Shown here: positions 47,374 through 60,074 of the stretch, piece after piece
How the letters are laid out: every line of letters starts with the position of its first letter
Numbering within the stretch: position 1 is the stretch's first letter
NCBI GenBank assembly: GCA_025677815.1
Contig: JAIXMP010000003.1
Span: 1,488,001 to 1,552,000 of the forward strand
Length of the DNA stretch: 64,000 nucleotides
DNA from: Phascolomyces articulosus
Lineage: Eukaryota; Mucoromycota; Mucoromycetes; Mucorales; Lichtheimiaceae
Direction: 5' to 3'
Notes under the pieces: model-generated
Told to the model about the DNA's origin: nothing
The model's input: the letters and a program-made list of their open reading frames with translations, nothing else
The model's database searches: none
Position numbers and translations under genes: made by a program

Positions 47374-49730
47374 ATGAGCGGTGCACGCTTCATTGGCTCG
47401 AAAATCTCGGTAAGGAAAAAAAAAATATTGACTCTACGACTTTTCTTAGCATCTCAACTGACCTTTTCAATATAAATAAACCCAATCATGCTTATTCATA
47501 CATAAATATAAAGCTTGTATCCAATAGCGATATCCGTTATATTGGTGTCCTTCATGATATTGATCCTCAAAATGCCACATTAGCACTCGAACAAGGTAAA
47601 AGAAAACTCGAGATTCTTTTCAAAAAGGGGGAGGGAATATTATGAAAAAAAGGGGGAGAAGGGTTTTGTATTTGTGGAGGGCGGGAAAGATATAATACAA
47701 TATGAGCAGGAAAAAATGGACTCTTGATTAAAAGGGAAAGAAGTTGTAGTGATATAAAAAAGTTGTTACTAGTTTGAAAAAAATTCCCTCTCCCTCTCTT
47801 CGAAGATCTTTTTTATAACGTATTTCATTATTATTATAGTTGTATCGCTTGGAACCGAAGGAAGACGTGGTGGAAATCCTATGGATGAAATCCCACCCTC
47901 TGATACTGTATTCAACTATATTGTCTTCCGAGGTTCGGATGTAAAGGATCTACAAGTGTTTGAGGGGCCACCAGCCCCGCCCGCTGCTGCTCCTGCTCCA
48001 ACTGCTGCTGCTGCTAATGCAACTGCTACTACAACACCAACACCAGTACAACAGCCTTATATGGCCAATGACCTTGTAAGTTGTTCTTTTTTTTAGCGTA
48101 ATGTTGTTTTTAAACCTTATATAAGTTTATTAATAAATTATAAAAATAAATAAATATTTATATATAGAGTACGACTGGGTACTATCCAACTTCCTTGCTA
48201 CAGCAACAACAGCAACCTCTTCCTACTTTTCCTCAACCTCAACATCAAACAGCACAGCAGCAACAACAACAGCAACAATTTTCATCATATCCAGCACCTT
48301 ATGGATTCGATCCCTACAGAGCCGCAGCTGTACCACCACCACATATGATGGGTTTCCCAGGATATTATCAACCTCCTCCAATCCCTCAACAACAGCAACA
48401 ACAACAATCATCTACTACCTCTCCACCTACGTTGATGCAAATGCCGGAACCTGCTCATCAACAGCAACAACAACAGCAACCACAAGAATTTCCTCCACCT
48501 TCATTAATGGCACCTACGATGGAAGTACCTCATGAAATTCCAATGACAACAACTACTACTACGCAACAACATCTTCCTGTAGTGAAAGAAGAATCTACTT
48601 ATTTGGAACAACAACAGTCTCATTCTTTGCCATCACCTCCCCAAAACCATGAGTACCAAGTGATTGCTCCTAAACCCGATTTGAAGGATGATGGACCAGT
48701 GACACCCAACAAAGAAGATGAATTATTAGTAGGTGGAGGAGATACAGGAAGAAAAATGAGTTCATCTGATGAAATTGCTTCTTCTGTTGAAAAGCTGGCT
48801 AAATCGGTGAGTGAACTTGCTGTTGGATCAGGTACTGGTAATGTAAAAGAACGATCTGCTACTAGTACTGTGACTACATCCACTACTGCCAATGTCACTA
48901 CGACGGCTACTACAACTACAGCCACAACGACCCTCAATAACAGCACTAGCACCTCGACTACTACCAACAATTCAACTACAGTGACACGAGGTGAGTTTCT
49001 TTTTTTCTACAGATCAGCGTGAAAAAAAAGAAAGGTAAAACTTCTTTTTTTTTCATTTTCTAAAAATATATACTTTGATTAGAAAAACGACAATCACGAA
49101 ATGGATCGAGAGCTACTCGCAATAACAGTACAAGGAAACATGGTTCTTCTTCATCCAAGAATGGCACTGTTGTTCCTTTACAAGATTTCGATTTTGCTTC
49201 CTCCAATGCTAAATTTGATAAGAAACAAATTTTACGTAGTTTGTATACCAACAACAATAGCCAGGATTCAACTTCCCAACAACATCCTCCGAATAATTAT
49301 TCCAACAAAAAAAAAGAAGAACAAGTCAACAACAAAAAGAATAAGGCAACCCAAATTGAAAAGGATGAGCAAGAAGAAATTGTGATTCCTGAAGCAGATA
49401 CCTATTATGATAAATCCAAGAGTTTCTTTGATGATATTTCGTGTGATGCCAAAGAACGTGCCGAATTGAAGAAATCAGGGTATGTTATATTTATGGAGTG
49501 GTGGAAGAGATCTTAAAGATTAGGATGACTGATACATTTTCTTAAAAAAAATTAGTGGCGATGATTATCGCAAGAAACATCAACAAGAACAAAAATTGAA
49601 CTTGGAAACATTTGGTGAAATGTCGGTTGAAACAACAGGCCGTCGTGGCGGTCGAGGAAGAAATGGTAGAGGTAGAGGTCGTGGCAATACGAGACATCGT
49701 GGTAGCAGACCACTTCGAGGTGCAGCTTAA
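47374..49730 (+). CDS. SCD6: Scd6/LSM14-family mRNP protein
   Basis: Six exons (47374-47409, 47514-47595, 47840-48075, 48168-48990, 49083-49479, 49556-49730) give 582 residues. An LSm14 domain spans residues 1 to about 85 ('[18 protein letters not shown]', '[20 protein letters not shown]'). A long Gln/Pro/Thr-rich disordered part follows, then an FDF motif at about 427 ('[15 protein letters not shown]'), an FFD box near 500 ('[13 protein letters not shown]'), a TFG box near 540 ('KLNLETFGE') and a C-terminal Arg/Gly-rich tail. This order is diagnostic of Scd6, Sum2, LSM14 and Tral proteins. They repress translation and aid decapping in P bodies by contacting eIF4G, Dhh1/DDX6 and Dcp2 factors. 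Exon 1 encodes only 12 residues. Confidence 0.93.
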
Positions 49731-50339
49731 ATAACACAATAATAATAATAAATTGTTTGTCCGTTTGATGATGAGGAATTGTATTGTTGAAAAAAAAAAT
49801 AGCACACTTTTTTTAATGATGGGTTGGGGTGATTGGATCTGTTATAATGAATTAGTTATCATTGTTAAAAGAGAGGAGCGTTATATTATTTCTCCTTTCT
49901 TCTTTTCCCTTTTTTTTTTTACCAATAATTAATAATAATGACATGCGTTTGATTTATAGAATGATGTCTAATTTTTTTTGTGATATTAGAATATATAAGA
50001 GTGGCGGTAAATGTTATGGGCACAATAGAATGAGAGCAAGACAAGGAGCTCGTTACTAGTTGTGATATATATAATTTATGCAATATATGCAAGTTAGTTC
50101 ATTTCGCATGATGATAATAATAATAATAACCCATGATCTCATTATCCATGACAATTTATCTCATTTTTCTTATACCAATAGGTAGATAATAATGAATTGG
50201 TATAATTAGATTTATGATGGTTTTTATTTTAAACAGATGATGTATGACATGTGCTGGGAAGTATGTGTTCTAATATGCTGCGGTAGTGGTAACAATAACT
50301 ATTTTTACAAATTTACAAGTATACTATATAAAAAATATT
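49731..50339. other. intergenic region between convergent Scd6 and MPPED genes
   Basis: The 609 bp contain 3' flanks of two convergent genes, with AATAATAATAAA just after the Scd6 stop and several (TAA)n patches. No gene is seen. Confidence 0.6.
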
Positions 50340-51397
50340 TCAGAGATCAAATACTACAGGACGTTGACTAGGTCTATAACGCTTATCACAAATACATGCG
50401 TTAATCATTAAAGTTTTTCCATCTCGTGTCCATTCCCAACCGTGATCTTCGTGAATATGACCAAATAAATGAACACGTGGTTTAATGGTATCAACTTTGT
50501 CTCGAAGGATGGGGCAGCCAACATGGGATTTGTTACGAACAATGCGATCTTGATAACCAAATGGAGGTGTATGGGTGACTAAAATGTCTACATCGTTGGG
50601 AATTTTTTCCCAGATTTCTATAAGCGTGTATATAAAATAGACAAAAGCATAAGGATAATGTTCAATATGAGGTTTATTTTTTATATAAATTTACCTCGTA
50701 AGCTGTGTGGCATGAATGCGCCTCCAATATGATAGGGCGCTACAATTATAATATAATAAAATGCCAATGTTATTTAAATATTGTCTAATAAAGCTCTCAC
50801 TACTTAGATAATGACTTACCATAAGGACTCACAAACATTTTATATCCACCAAGTTCTTTTGGTAAATGAAATGATTCATGTTCCAAATATATAATGCCGG
50901 CATGTTCCATCTTGGCTAATATTTCTTGTTTTTCTGTAATATAACCAAATCTTTCATCAAGAATATGATCATGATTGCCTGCTGTGACAATTTTAATTCT
51001 TAAGATATATAATAGTTAGTATATACAACTTGCATCGATGATCAATTATGATGTAGTATAATTAATAGTAACATATAGAACACTACATACTTGTGCGGTA
51101 ATGATTTAATCCATGCAATCGTTTTAATAAATTCATTTGGGTTACTGATTCTCGTCATATCACCCGCATGTACTATATAAAAGATTTGTCGTAGGGATGG
51201 AAGAAATGATTAATGAAGTAAGTATATAGTAACAATAAATTATTTGGTTTTGTTGATAATTTACCAAATACGTCTCCTTCTGGAATAGGGAATGAAAAAC
51301 TATCTTTCCCATGTGTGTCACTGACACAAACAAATCGACAAGAAGCGTTTGAATCTTTATGTTTTAGATTATTAGTAGAATCAGTCACGTAGATCAT
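50340..51397 (-). CDS. calcineurin-like metallophosphoesterase (MPPED family)
   Basis: Five minus-strand exons (51397-51265, 51172-51091, 50998-50820, 50739-50695, 50617-50340) give 238 residues. All metallophosphoesterase motifs are present in order: D27-x-H29 ('SDTHG'), G48-D49 ('HAGD'), G-N80-H81-D ('AGNHD'), H162 ('VTHTPP') and G-H200-x-H202 ('FGHIHEDHG'). These residues bind the two catalytic metal ions in this superfamily. Size and the 'VTHTPPFGYQD' and 'GHIHEDHGWEW' stretches are those of MPPED1/MPPED2-like proteins, which hydrolyse phosphodiesters; the physiological substrate is unknown. It is divergently transcribed from the Rax1-like gene with 378 bp between the start codons. Confidence 0.92.
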
Positions 51398-51775
51398 TCT
51401 TTTTTATAACAATAATAAAAAAAAGGAGAAGAAAGAAAATGATAATTTGAAAGGGGAAAAAATAAAATGAAGTAAAAAGAAAGGGAGAATGACCATTTAT
51501 ATACTGCGGGTTTTTTTAATGGGAAATGTGGATATAAGCTGCGGGATCCATCATTATTACACGCTTTTTAGCAGATAGTACCAGCCTCTTTTTTTTTCTT
51601 TGTGCCACTATACTAATAATCATATTTATTTTATTATTATTATTATTGAGTACAAAAAAGAACGCTGACTCCTTTTCTTTATATATATATATATATATTA
51701 TTTCATACCTTTATTATAAACTACCACTACCTTTTATTGTTTCTTTTATATTTATTTCATTTACCATTTTATCAA
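51398..51775. promoter_or_regulatory. bidirectional promoter region
   Basis: The 378 bp between the divergent MPPED-like and Rax1-like starts include a (TA)n tract near 51680 close to the Rax1 start, and G/A-rich leader sequence on the MPPED side. Shared control is inferred from the head-to-head arrangement only. Confidence 0.55.
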
Positions 51776-53044
51776 ATGACATCACCTTCATTTCATAATG
51801 ACTTACCTACATTGGAACAAGTCTTAACTCGTAAAACATTACCTCCAGTATGTTTATATAACTTCTACATCATCATGCGTGATCGGTTACACATGGAAGA
51901 AGTATTGGATTTTTATCTTGACGTGCAACATCACGAATTACTTTGGCGCCGTTATGTAAAAACAATGCGACGATCTGGTTATTTGACAGAAGAAGATTTA
52001 GCCGATGGTGTACAATCTCCTCGTGTCTTGAGTCGTTTATCGCAAGTTAGTTCATTAGACGAAAAAAAACCTATTGCCACGTCTTCTCCTTTATCTTCTA
52101 CGACCACTTTAAAAAAATCATTAGCACCACCAGGTGCTCTACAACAACAACCACAAACACCACGATTAGAAGAAGACTTTTTAGAAGATTCTTTTGTACC
52201 GTTAGAAAGACCGCCTTTGGATCAAACACGTGAAAGATTACATCAAAAAGCCATGTTAAACCGTCAAGATTTAACCGATTCAGCACAACGTATTTTATTG
52301 AAATATTTAGTACCTTCCGCATCCAAAGAACTAACGCAATTGCCTCAAGAATTAAAAGCTAATATGCGTCGACAAATGGAAGATGGTGGAAGAGATGACC
52401 CCTTGGTATTTACGGATGCAAAAGATTATTTATTTGAATACATGCGTCGAAGTGCTTTTCCTAAATTTTTAAGATTAAAAGTATGGGGAAATTTGACCTT
52501 GTGGCAACAAATGCTTCGTTTGGTCTTTGGTTTGATTGCTTTATTGGCAGGTCTTACGACTGCTTTTAGTTTAATCTTTCTTGGATATCCTCAATGGGGT
52601 GTTAGATTTTGGGTAAATTATCTCTCACTTTTATTTTATTTTATTTTGTTTTGTAAAAAAAAAAAAAAAAAAAAAAAAACATATGAATTAGAAAACGAAT
52701 CGCTAATGTATCATTTATACTGATAATAGGTTCTTTTACCTCTCTGGGTTGGTATTTTGAATATTTCTTGTTTCTTGACAGGATTAGATCCAATCTGGGT
52801 TCTTTTATTCAATGTCAGGTAAAGGAAGAAGCATGTTTGTTTATGTAAACGAATATGTAAGTGTACTGACCTTTTGTTTATGATTGTATATAGTGAAACG
52901 ACAACTTTTCGATTTAACAAAATAAGGCAGCCTCAAGTGAAAAGAATTTTATGGTCAAGATCATTATGGTTGTTAGCTGTGACGATTGTAATAGCTGTTG
53001 TATTGACCATTATATTCGCTGCTGTACCATCAAAACGTTTGTAA
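51776..53044 (+). CDS. RAX1: Rax1-like RGS-domain membrane protein
   Basis: Exons 51776-52612, 52730-52818 and 52894-53044 give 358 residues. The N-terminus carries an RGS-type fold ('LPTLEQVLTRKTLPPVCLYN', 'EVLDFYLDVQHHELLWRRYV') split by a Ser/Pro/Thr/Gln-rich insertion at about residues 75-140. It resumes with 'DAKDYLFEYMRRSAFPKFL' near 205-225. Three hydrophobic segments follow at about 238-262, 277-300 and 338-355. This RGS-plus-three-helices order matches yeast Rax1, a bud-site selection protein that works with Rax2 at the plasma membrane; related RGS proteins act on G-alpha signalling. The first 13 in-frame codons upstream of the chosen ATG are part of a low-complexity leader. Intron 1 holds a run of 24 A. 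Confidence 0.85.
52656..52679. repeat. poly(A) run in an intron of the Rax1-like gene
   Basis: About 24 consecutive A bases. This is a likely length polymorphism or a sequencing and assembly weak spot, but inside the intron and harmless to the frame. Confidence 0.85.
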
Positions 53045-54201
53045 TAATAATAATAGTAATACTAAAGTCTTTATATCACTTGATAATATCTTCATTTTTA
53101 AAATGGGGATAATATTAATCTAGTAGCTAAAAAATAGTGACATACTCTCCCTCAATCTCTTATTTTATGTATTAAATACAACATATCGAATCAAAATCAA
53201 TCAATCAATCCACGCACCACCTCCTTTCCTGTATCAACTTCCACCACCTTTTTTTTATTGTATACCAATTTCGTTATTATCCCTCTTTTTATATTACACG
53301 CAATACTTTTTACTTATTATTATTTAGAATCATTTTATTCCATATATTATCACCCTTTTTTTTTCTTATTATAAACCCCAACAAGACCATGATGAATGAT
53401 AATGATGATTGCTGGACTGCTTTTTTTTTTTAAAAAAAAATAGGATGAATTGTATTATCATTAGTTAGTTCCCATAGATACTGATGTTTTCGGTTTCAAT
53501 AATGATTGGATGGATAAAAGGGTAAATCAAAGAAAGAAAGGGGGTTGAATTGTAACCATCTTATATGTATGTACACTACAAAGGCAGGGCAGATACTTAT
53601 ATATTGTACTATATCTATGCAAATGATAAATATGCAACCGTATCTGTGTGTTTCTGTGTGCTATGTAATGCTGTGTGGTGTGAGAACATGTGGTTTTCTT
53701 CAAATAGTCATGTAAAAAAGAGAAAACAACAGCAACAACACCCCCTTCCATTTTTTATCCTTTTATCTTGTATATCAATAATAATAAGAAATATATAAAA
53801 GACGGTAAAAAAGAGCCTGCAGTAAAATAATTATGCACAAAAGTTTTGTTTATTAAATATAACCAGGTTCATCCTAAAATAAAAACTAGAACCGAGTTTG
53901 ACCAAAGATGGGAAAGAAAGGATAGGATGAAATGGATCTGCACGATTTTTTTTTAAAAAAATTGATAACGATAATAATGATGGATGATTCTATTTGATGA
54001 TGATATGCGTAACGGGTTATGCAGACTAAAAAATATAATAATAATAAGTGTAAAACTATATTTTGAATTCGAGAGAAAATAACATCGCATCTTTTATTTA
54101 CATTCTTCTTCTGATTCTTCTTTTCCCTTTCTTTCACGTTCTTTTTTTTTTTTAAAAAAAAAAAAACTTACCATACATCTTATATATAATAAAAGAAGAA
54201 A
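53045..54201. other. intergenic region between Rax1-like and tetraspanin genes
   Basis: This is 1.16 kb of AT-rich flank with two or three Tn-An symmetric runs (53421-53440, 53946-53961, 54142-54166), the last 35 bp before the tetraspanin start. No gene is seen. Confidence 0.6.
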
Positions 54202-55741
54202 ATGGAAAAAACAATAGGTTCTTCATCAAGACCATCATCATCACTACCATCACAGCAACAATGTTATCCACCTTCAGATGATGAAGATCTACTTCCACGA
54301 CCTGTATTGCCATGGGTATCATCATCTACAGATAACATCCACCGTCATTCTACAGGAAGTGTGTTATCACGTAGTTCTTTTGATACCACAACTGCTGGAA
54401 GTGTTCATTTAATGAAACGTTATGTCCCGGATCCCAATGTAAAACGAAAAATGCGTTGGTCCACGTTCAAGTGGTGGATCCTTATAAGTAATACGCTTGT
54501 AAGTCATATGTCTTTTTATACGTAAAAAAAACATTTGTATCAATGTGTTTCATGAGAAATATATATTGTTGTTTTTTTTAGATCACAAACTAAAGTGTAT
54601 GACTATTTTAGTTATTTTTTTATGGATTAGGCATCTTGCTCTTGGCTATACTTACATTTGGCAAATGTAAATATTTAGTAACCATTTATATTTATATAAT
54701 ATAAGGCAGAACAACATACTCATGTTTATAATGATACCATATGTCTATTTTTAATTTTTTTTGTATAAACTAGTCTATCTTCGTGCAGATGTTGTCATTG
54801 TGGGTGAAAGAACACTACTAAACAGTAAGATGAGAGCATCCTATTTTGAATAAGCACATCACGTGCATACCATAACATTATATATTAGAGCTAATAATGG
54901 ATTACTTTATACTTATGTATTATAGTGGTGACTGCAACAGGCATATTTTGTCTTTTGACTTCGCTTCTTGGTTATGTTGGTATCATACTTAATCACCGTG
55001 GTGTATTGACCATCTATAATCTACTTTTATGGCTTACCTTTGCCATGATTGCTTCAATTGGATACGTCTCTTATCGTAAAAATAAATGGAATATTGATGG
55101 TAAATTATCCTATCAATGGCATTATGATTTAACATCAGATGGTCGAGCAAGAGTTCAAGCCAATGTAAGAAAAAAGATAAGGGAATCTATATCTATTACT
55201 ATTTTTTTTATTATAGATTATGGATATCACTAATCGAAAGCAAATTATATTCATGAAAAATAGCTTCATTGCTGCGGTTATAAAGAATTTACGGATTTCC
55301 ATGAAAAATCCAATGCATGTTTTCCACGAACTGTTTTGCCAGGGTGTCGATTCAAATATACTCAATTTACGCGTCAAGCCTTAACGACCTGTTTTATAGT
55401 TGCGTTTTCTATTGTTCCTGCTCATTTATTTGTTATGATCTCAGCACTTCTTTGTTCAAACCATGTCAACCGTAAATTTGGTAAAGGGTTACCACCTAAA
55501 ATTTATCGATTGGATTATCGTGGTATTGTTGCAGGTTTGTTTGTTTTTATTTATTATTTGGAATAGGATGTGTGTCGATCCCTTCGCTTTATAAAAAAAA
55601 TATCGGTTACTCATCCCTATCTTATTACAAATCTGTTTTCCTTTATATAATATAGGCACACCCACAGGAAGCACTCATAATTTATTTAATGATGGACTTT
55701 CTCAACGACCTCGCACTACTCCATTTCATCAAACAGCATAA
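54202..55741 (+). CDS. fungal tetraspanin
   Basis: Six exons (54202-54498, 54612-54666, 54774-54824, 54926-55164, 55264-55534, 55656-55741) give 332 residues. After an 80-residue Ser-rich cytoplasmic N-terminus come helix 1 at about 91-116 ('LFFYGLGILLLAILTFG'), helix 2 at about 135-155, helix 3 at about 163-185 and helix 4 at about 252-278. Between helices 3 and 4 lies the large extracellular loop with the CCG signature ('LHCCGYKEF', Cys217-Cys218-Gly219) and 'PGC' (Cys242). This is the tetraspanin pattern and resembles the Tsp2/Tsp3 type of basal fungi and basidiomycetes. These proteins organise membrane microdomains. For exon 5 the second of two nearby acceptors (55263) was chosen because only it keeps the CCG frame. 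Confidence 0.85.
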
Positions 55742-55908
55742 AAAATAACAATATCAGTTTGTTATTGTATCATCACCATTATTTGGTTCTCTTTCTTTAT
55801 ATATTTCCTCTCTTATTGTATCATTTATGATATATAAATAAATATGTACAAGTTCCTATTTTTTTCTACTCCAACTCCTTCTACAATGATCTTTCTATTT
55901 TTTTCTCT

Positions 55909-56770
55909 TTATCCAAAAAGACTCCAATCATTCACTTGCAATTGGCTCAAAACCTCTTGCATATGTTTTTCTACATCGAGCACTGTGGTATCTTGCTGTT
56001 GCTGTTCATCACTACTACCAGGTGCAATTAATACAGGGGCATTGATAGAAATAACAAGATCAGTAGAAACTTGTTCAAGTCGAACAACAGCCATCATAAT
56101 CTCAACCGTGTTATATGCCATCTTTTTGGCTTCATCAAACTTGGCTACCTTTTGATTTCCTCGTAATACATGAACGATAGTAGTGTTTGGTCTATCATGT
56201 TTTTTATATAACGAAGCATTAGAGAATGATACGCATTTACTATTTCTTTTTAATATGATACCCATTGTAATAATAATGAAGTATACACTTACGGAAGTTT
56301 AGGTGTCACAGTATTAGTGGGTACGCGTTGGAGGCTAATGATCTCTGCTGCGACAGCATCATTGTCACTCGCAAGCTGTTCGAAATGGAGTCTATAATTT
56401 TTTTTTAAAAAAAAACCGATCCCGAGATTCATGAGTCAAGTGGAACATAATAACAAAATAATATGTGTATGTATATACCTAGCGATGCTCTCGTCTTGTG
56501 CTTCAACAGGTTCAAGTAATTCAATTATTAAACTTTGCTGTGTGTCAGTATCAACAAATACTTCTTGATTGTCCGGGATCTGTCGAACTTGACTATTTAT
56601 ATTAGATTGGTGTGGTTAATAAAAACATATAGATCAGCTAGTTTATTTTTCACCTCAATGAGATAGAGAAAGGCTAAATAAAATAAATGGCTTCATACAT
56701 ACCTAGCATCAAGAAACGATTTTGCTACAACGCAGCTAATGGCACCACCATAGAGTTGTCGTGATTCCAT
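55909..56770 (-). CDS. MOG1: Mog1/RANGRF-like Ran-binding protein
   Basis: Four minus-strand exons (56770-56703, 56592-56479, 56391-56293, 56191-55909) give 187 residues, the usual size. The N-terminus 'LYGGAISCVVAKSFLDAS' and 'VRQIPDNQEVFVDTD' are typical of Mog1, followed by 'IIELLEPVEAQDESIARYHF'. Mog1 binds Ran (Gsp1), promotes nucleotide release and supports nuclear protein import. The exon 4 acceptor (TAG at 56192) was chosen because it joins 'TPKLP' to 'PNTTIVHVLRG' in phase; a longer open frame upstream of it (to 56265) is intronic. It is convergent with the tetraspanin gene, with 167 bp between the stop codons. Confidence 0.9.
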
Positions 56771-57838
56771 AGTACTTTAGTTTATAAACTGAAAAGAAAG
56801 ACGTGTCTGTCGCAGTAGTTTATTCGAAAACTACGTGACATATATAAATAAAATTATGCGCCACACCCGAGCGTTTTAACGTCCGTTTTGGGAAACTTTT
56901 ATTGTTACCATACGCCTCATAATGCAATTTTTTATCCCAAGATAATTGCTTAATAGTTTCCTTGTTATGTTAGCCTAAAGAAAGTCAAAATATAAGATTT
57001 ACCAAGTTTCTTTCCCATAGTGGAAATTGTATGTATTTACACGCGAAAGGCTCAAGTCCTCAGGCTTTTTATATGAATATGAGATGATGTTCTATCACAC
57101 ATAAAAACTAAAAAAGGGACAGATAATATTTTGTATTGACAGATGGAAGTGATAATCATACATTATTCAAAATGCTATCGATACTACTATAATACCAGAT
57201 GTTATGTAAAAATAGTTGCAACAAGCAAATTTTTTGTGTTTTTTAGTGGAAGATATACACGAATCACAAAAGATCAGTATACTTGCTTACACCCATATTC
57301 TGTAATTTTGCGTTTGTGTGATTATACTGCATATAGTGTGATGTGGTAAGAATGGTTGCAACAGATCAACATGAGTAGCGAAATTTAACAAATAAAAATA
57401 TAGTGTATAGCCTTATCAGTCTGATATATAATAACGGAAGAAAGACAACAAAGCAATGCGTCAGCGCCAAGTATTATCCCTAAGCTTTAGATTGAATACC
57501 ACAAATCATATAAACAGTCGTATTCCTATCATTTATCATCTACGAAAACTATAAAAGCACGCTTCATACATCGTCTCATTTGTAACATACTACTGCGTAT
57601 GATTCATACAATAATAATAGACAGCTATTGTTGATCCAATAAGTTCATGTATTGGATCATATGAACATTTAATTTTCCAAATAAGATTATTATATGTCTA
57701 ATTGCCCATAAAATGCATTAAATAATATGTTTTGTGCAAAGTACGTCCTTTTTTCTGCTGTTTGTATGTGCAAACAATTGGAATTTATTTAATCATCATT
57801 TATGTATTGCATTCGAACATGGACATGTGTTCACTGGT

Positions 57839-57862
57839 AAAAAAAAAAAAAAAAAAAAAAAA
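57839..57862. repeat. poly(A) run
   Basis: About 24 consecutive A bases, 31 bp from the 3' end of the putative minus-strand gene at 57893. On that strand it is a T run, so it is not a retroposition tail for that gene. Confidence 0.85.
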
Positions 57863-57892
57863 AGGTGGCAGCTATTGGTGATATACCATGAA

Positions 57893-58271
57893 TTATAGGA
57901 GTGGCATTGAAGTTTGTAATTGAATGGTCGCTTCTTTCCTTCTCTGTGACTGTGTCTGATCGATATGCAACTCGATTTGTTCAACAATCCATTTGTTATT
58001 ATATTGTTTGCTCAATGAAACATAGAAGGCGTAGTATATGGAACCAATTGCAATTATACTGATGCCAACTGCTGGTACTAATTTCAACACTACACCAAGC
58101 AACTTCAATTGTCCAATAATAAACAATGATTATTATGTCATAAAGTATAAATAGTGGGGATACATACGGTGAAGGAGGATCATCAATCTTAAAAATATCA
58201 AGTCGGGTAACCAATGTGATAATAATAATAACACATATTCTCTTTTCTTCTGTGTCAAGAATTTTATGCAT
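57893..58271 (-). CDS. putative small two-exon membrane protein
   Basis: Two overlapping minus-strand frames can be joined by a 61-bp intron (58163-58103, donor GTATCC, acceptor TTGAAG) into a 105-residue protein. It would have a hydrophobic segment near residues 14-21, 'LDIFKIDDPPSPY', then a strong helix ('LVPAVGISIIAIGSIYYAFY') and a polar Gln/Glu-rich C-terminus. Composition is protein-like. Against it, the more canonical donor GTATGT four bases earlier gives the wrong phase, and I recognise no family. It could also be a decayed gene. Confidence 0.35.
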
Positions 58272-59641
58272 AGTGCATCATTAATCAGTCATATACCATA
58301 AACACCTCAACTTTTAACGATTTCCTAATTTAGACTTTATTTTTTTGCAAGATTGACCTGGTTACAAAAATGATTTTACTATTTTAGATTCCTTAACAAC
58401 AGGGCACACAGATTCCAAAACTATGGTCATAAATGATAATAATGAATGTAATGAAAAGGACGCTTCCATTATTGGTACATATTGATTTATCTTGACCATC
58501 CCGTGTAACAGCGTATCACCTAATATAGGTGTTATCATTATCCTCTGCGTAGCATACTTAACTTTTTATTGTTATTATCAAATCTTTTTGTTAAATTGAT
58601 AAATCAATATTACCATCAATTCTTCGAATTAAAAAACATGTAATTTATCTTGTATCAAATCAAATCACCGAGCAAAAACAACATCAATAAATCACCATGT
58701 ATTGTTTATTACACAAAATACTCTTATTGTTTAGAGTTATTCATTTCTCCAGGTGTATAATTAATAAAAAAAAAGCCAAGTGAGAACATCATGTGCTTAC
58801 GTGCTGTAGTTACGGGGGTACGCCATGATAAAAAGAAAAGATATTAGTTATAGGCTCAATTCTTATTATCATTGTTGTTGTTATTTTCTGCTGCGCATCA
58901 GTAAAAGTTAGTGTAAAAATAATTTATAACAGCAATTGTTATCACATCTATTACGCTGCTACAAACAAAAAGAAAAGAAATAACAAACAAAGATAAAAAC
59001 TAATCACGTTTTTAAGGTTGTGTATGGATAACGCCCAGGTTCAAAATTAGTTTATTCTCAAGTATGCACACAACTGCGCCTCATTCCCATCGTTTATTTG
59101 AGAGCAGTAGTCAAGAATAACAAGTACAATGAATTAATACCAGCTTTAACTATTTTTGGTGATTATAGCTGATGCAGTTATGTCGCTTGGCTGAATAACG
59201 TATTTCTTGACATCTCTCCTAATCATACCATCAATTAAACAACACATACTCAGAGGAATTAATTTTGTTTCTCTTCATTGTAATTCTCAATTCCTTTCTT
59301 TTTACCCACGACATACCTTTAACATAAATTACGGTAGTCTTACCGTCACCCGCCAACACTTTTTACATGTGGTCACAGTATGGTTTTTTTTTTGCACTGT
59401 ACGTATTTAAATGCGCCGCAATAGTTCTGTCCTTGCCGTTATCATCTGATGTGATTTTTTATAGATAGGTATGTGAAAAAAATAGGACAGTGTTGGTAAA
59501 AATAAAAGCTTATTCACAGCAAGAAGAAGCAGCAATAAACAAATAATAAAAAGACAGGTGTACTTACGTATCTTCATTATTATAGTATGGGTTCAAGTAA
59601 AAAACAGTAAAGGTGGTTGGTCGTCAAGTCCCCGATCCAGA

Positions 59642-59660
59642 GATCGCCTATCAGGCGATC
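59642..59660. repeat. perfect hairpin GATCGCC/GGCGATC
   Basis: 7-bp GC-rich arms around a 5-base loop (TATCA) in otherwise AT-rich DNA. The function is unknown. Confidence 0.5.
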
Positions 59661-59962
59661 ACAATCCTACCATATATATTCTTCTATTAGCGGTCATGGC
59701 ATTCCTAGGTTCATATAGAAGATTGTAGGAAGCGTTTGTGAATTAGAGAGAAGAGTTTCTGAGAATTATAGTATATCAGCTGATCGTATAACATGTAAGG
59801 TACAACGTAGATTTATTCAGATAAATACACCCTTTTATCTCACTATCTTGCACACAGAATCATCATTCCGTGTTGGCTTTGCAATTATACATATATTGTA
59901 AGCTAACTACACCAGAAATATAGTTATGATGAGTGTGCTTATATCACAATTACAATGAATTA

Positions 59963-60074
59963 ATGAGTCCACAACATGTGAGACAAAACAAATTGTTACC
60001 TGCAGCGATCCCCACTTCTAGTAGCAAATGTCTAAAATATGATAGATCTCCTCACCTTTACTTATTAAGTAGGG
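59963..60074 (+). pseudogene. possible orphan exon
   Basis: From an ATG at 59963 the frame reads 'MSPQHVRQNKLLPAAIPTS' and 'KCLKYDRSPHLYLLSR', ending at a good GTAAGT donor at 60075. No partner exon is apparent downstream and the family is unknown. Confidence 0.2.

Noticed and set aside
48223..48970. Minus-strand Val-rich frames across Scd6
   Set aside because: Antisense reading of CAA/CAG and ACT/ACA codon repeats in the Gln/Thr-rich Scd6 exon 4.
56191..56265. Earlier ATG at 56265 as a separate start for the Mog1 C-terminal exon
   Set aside because: The upstream part lies in intron 3, and the full four-exon model restores the typical Mog1 N-terminus.
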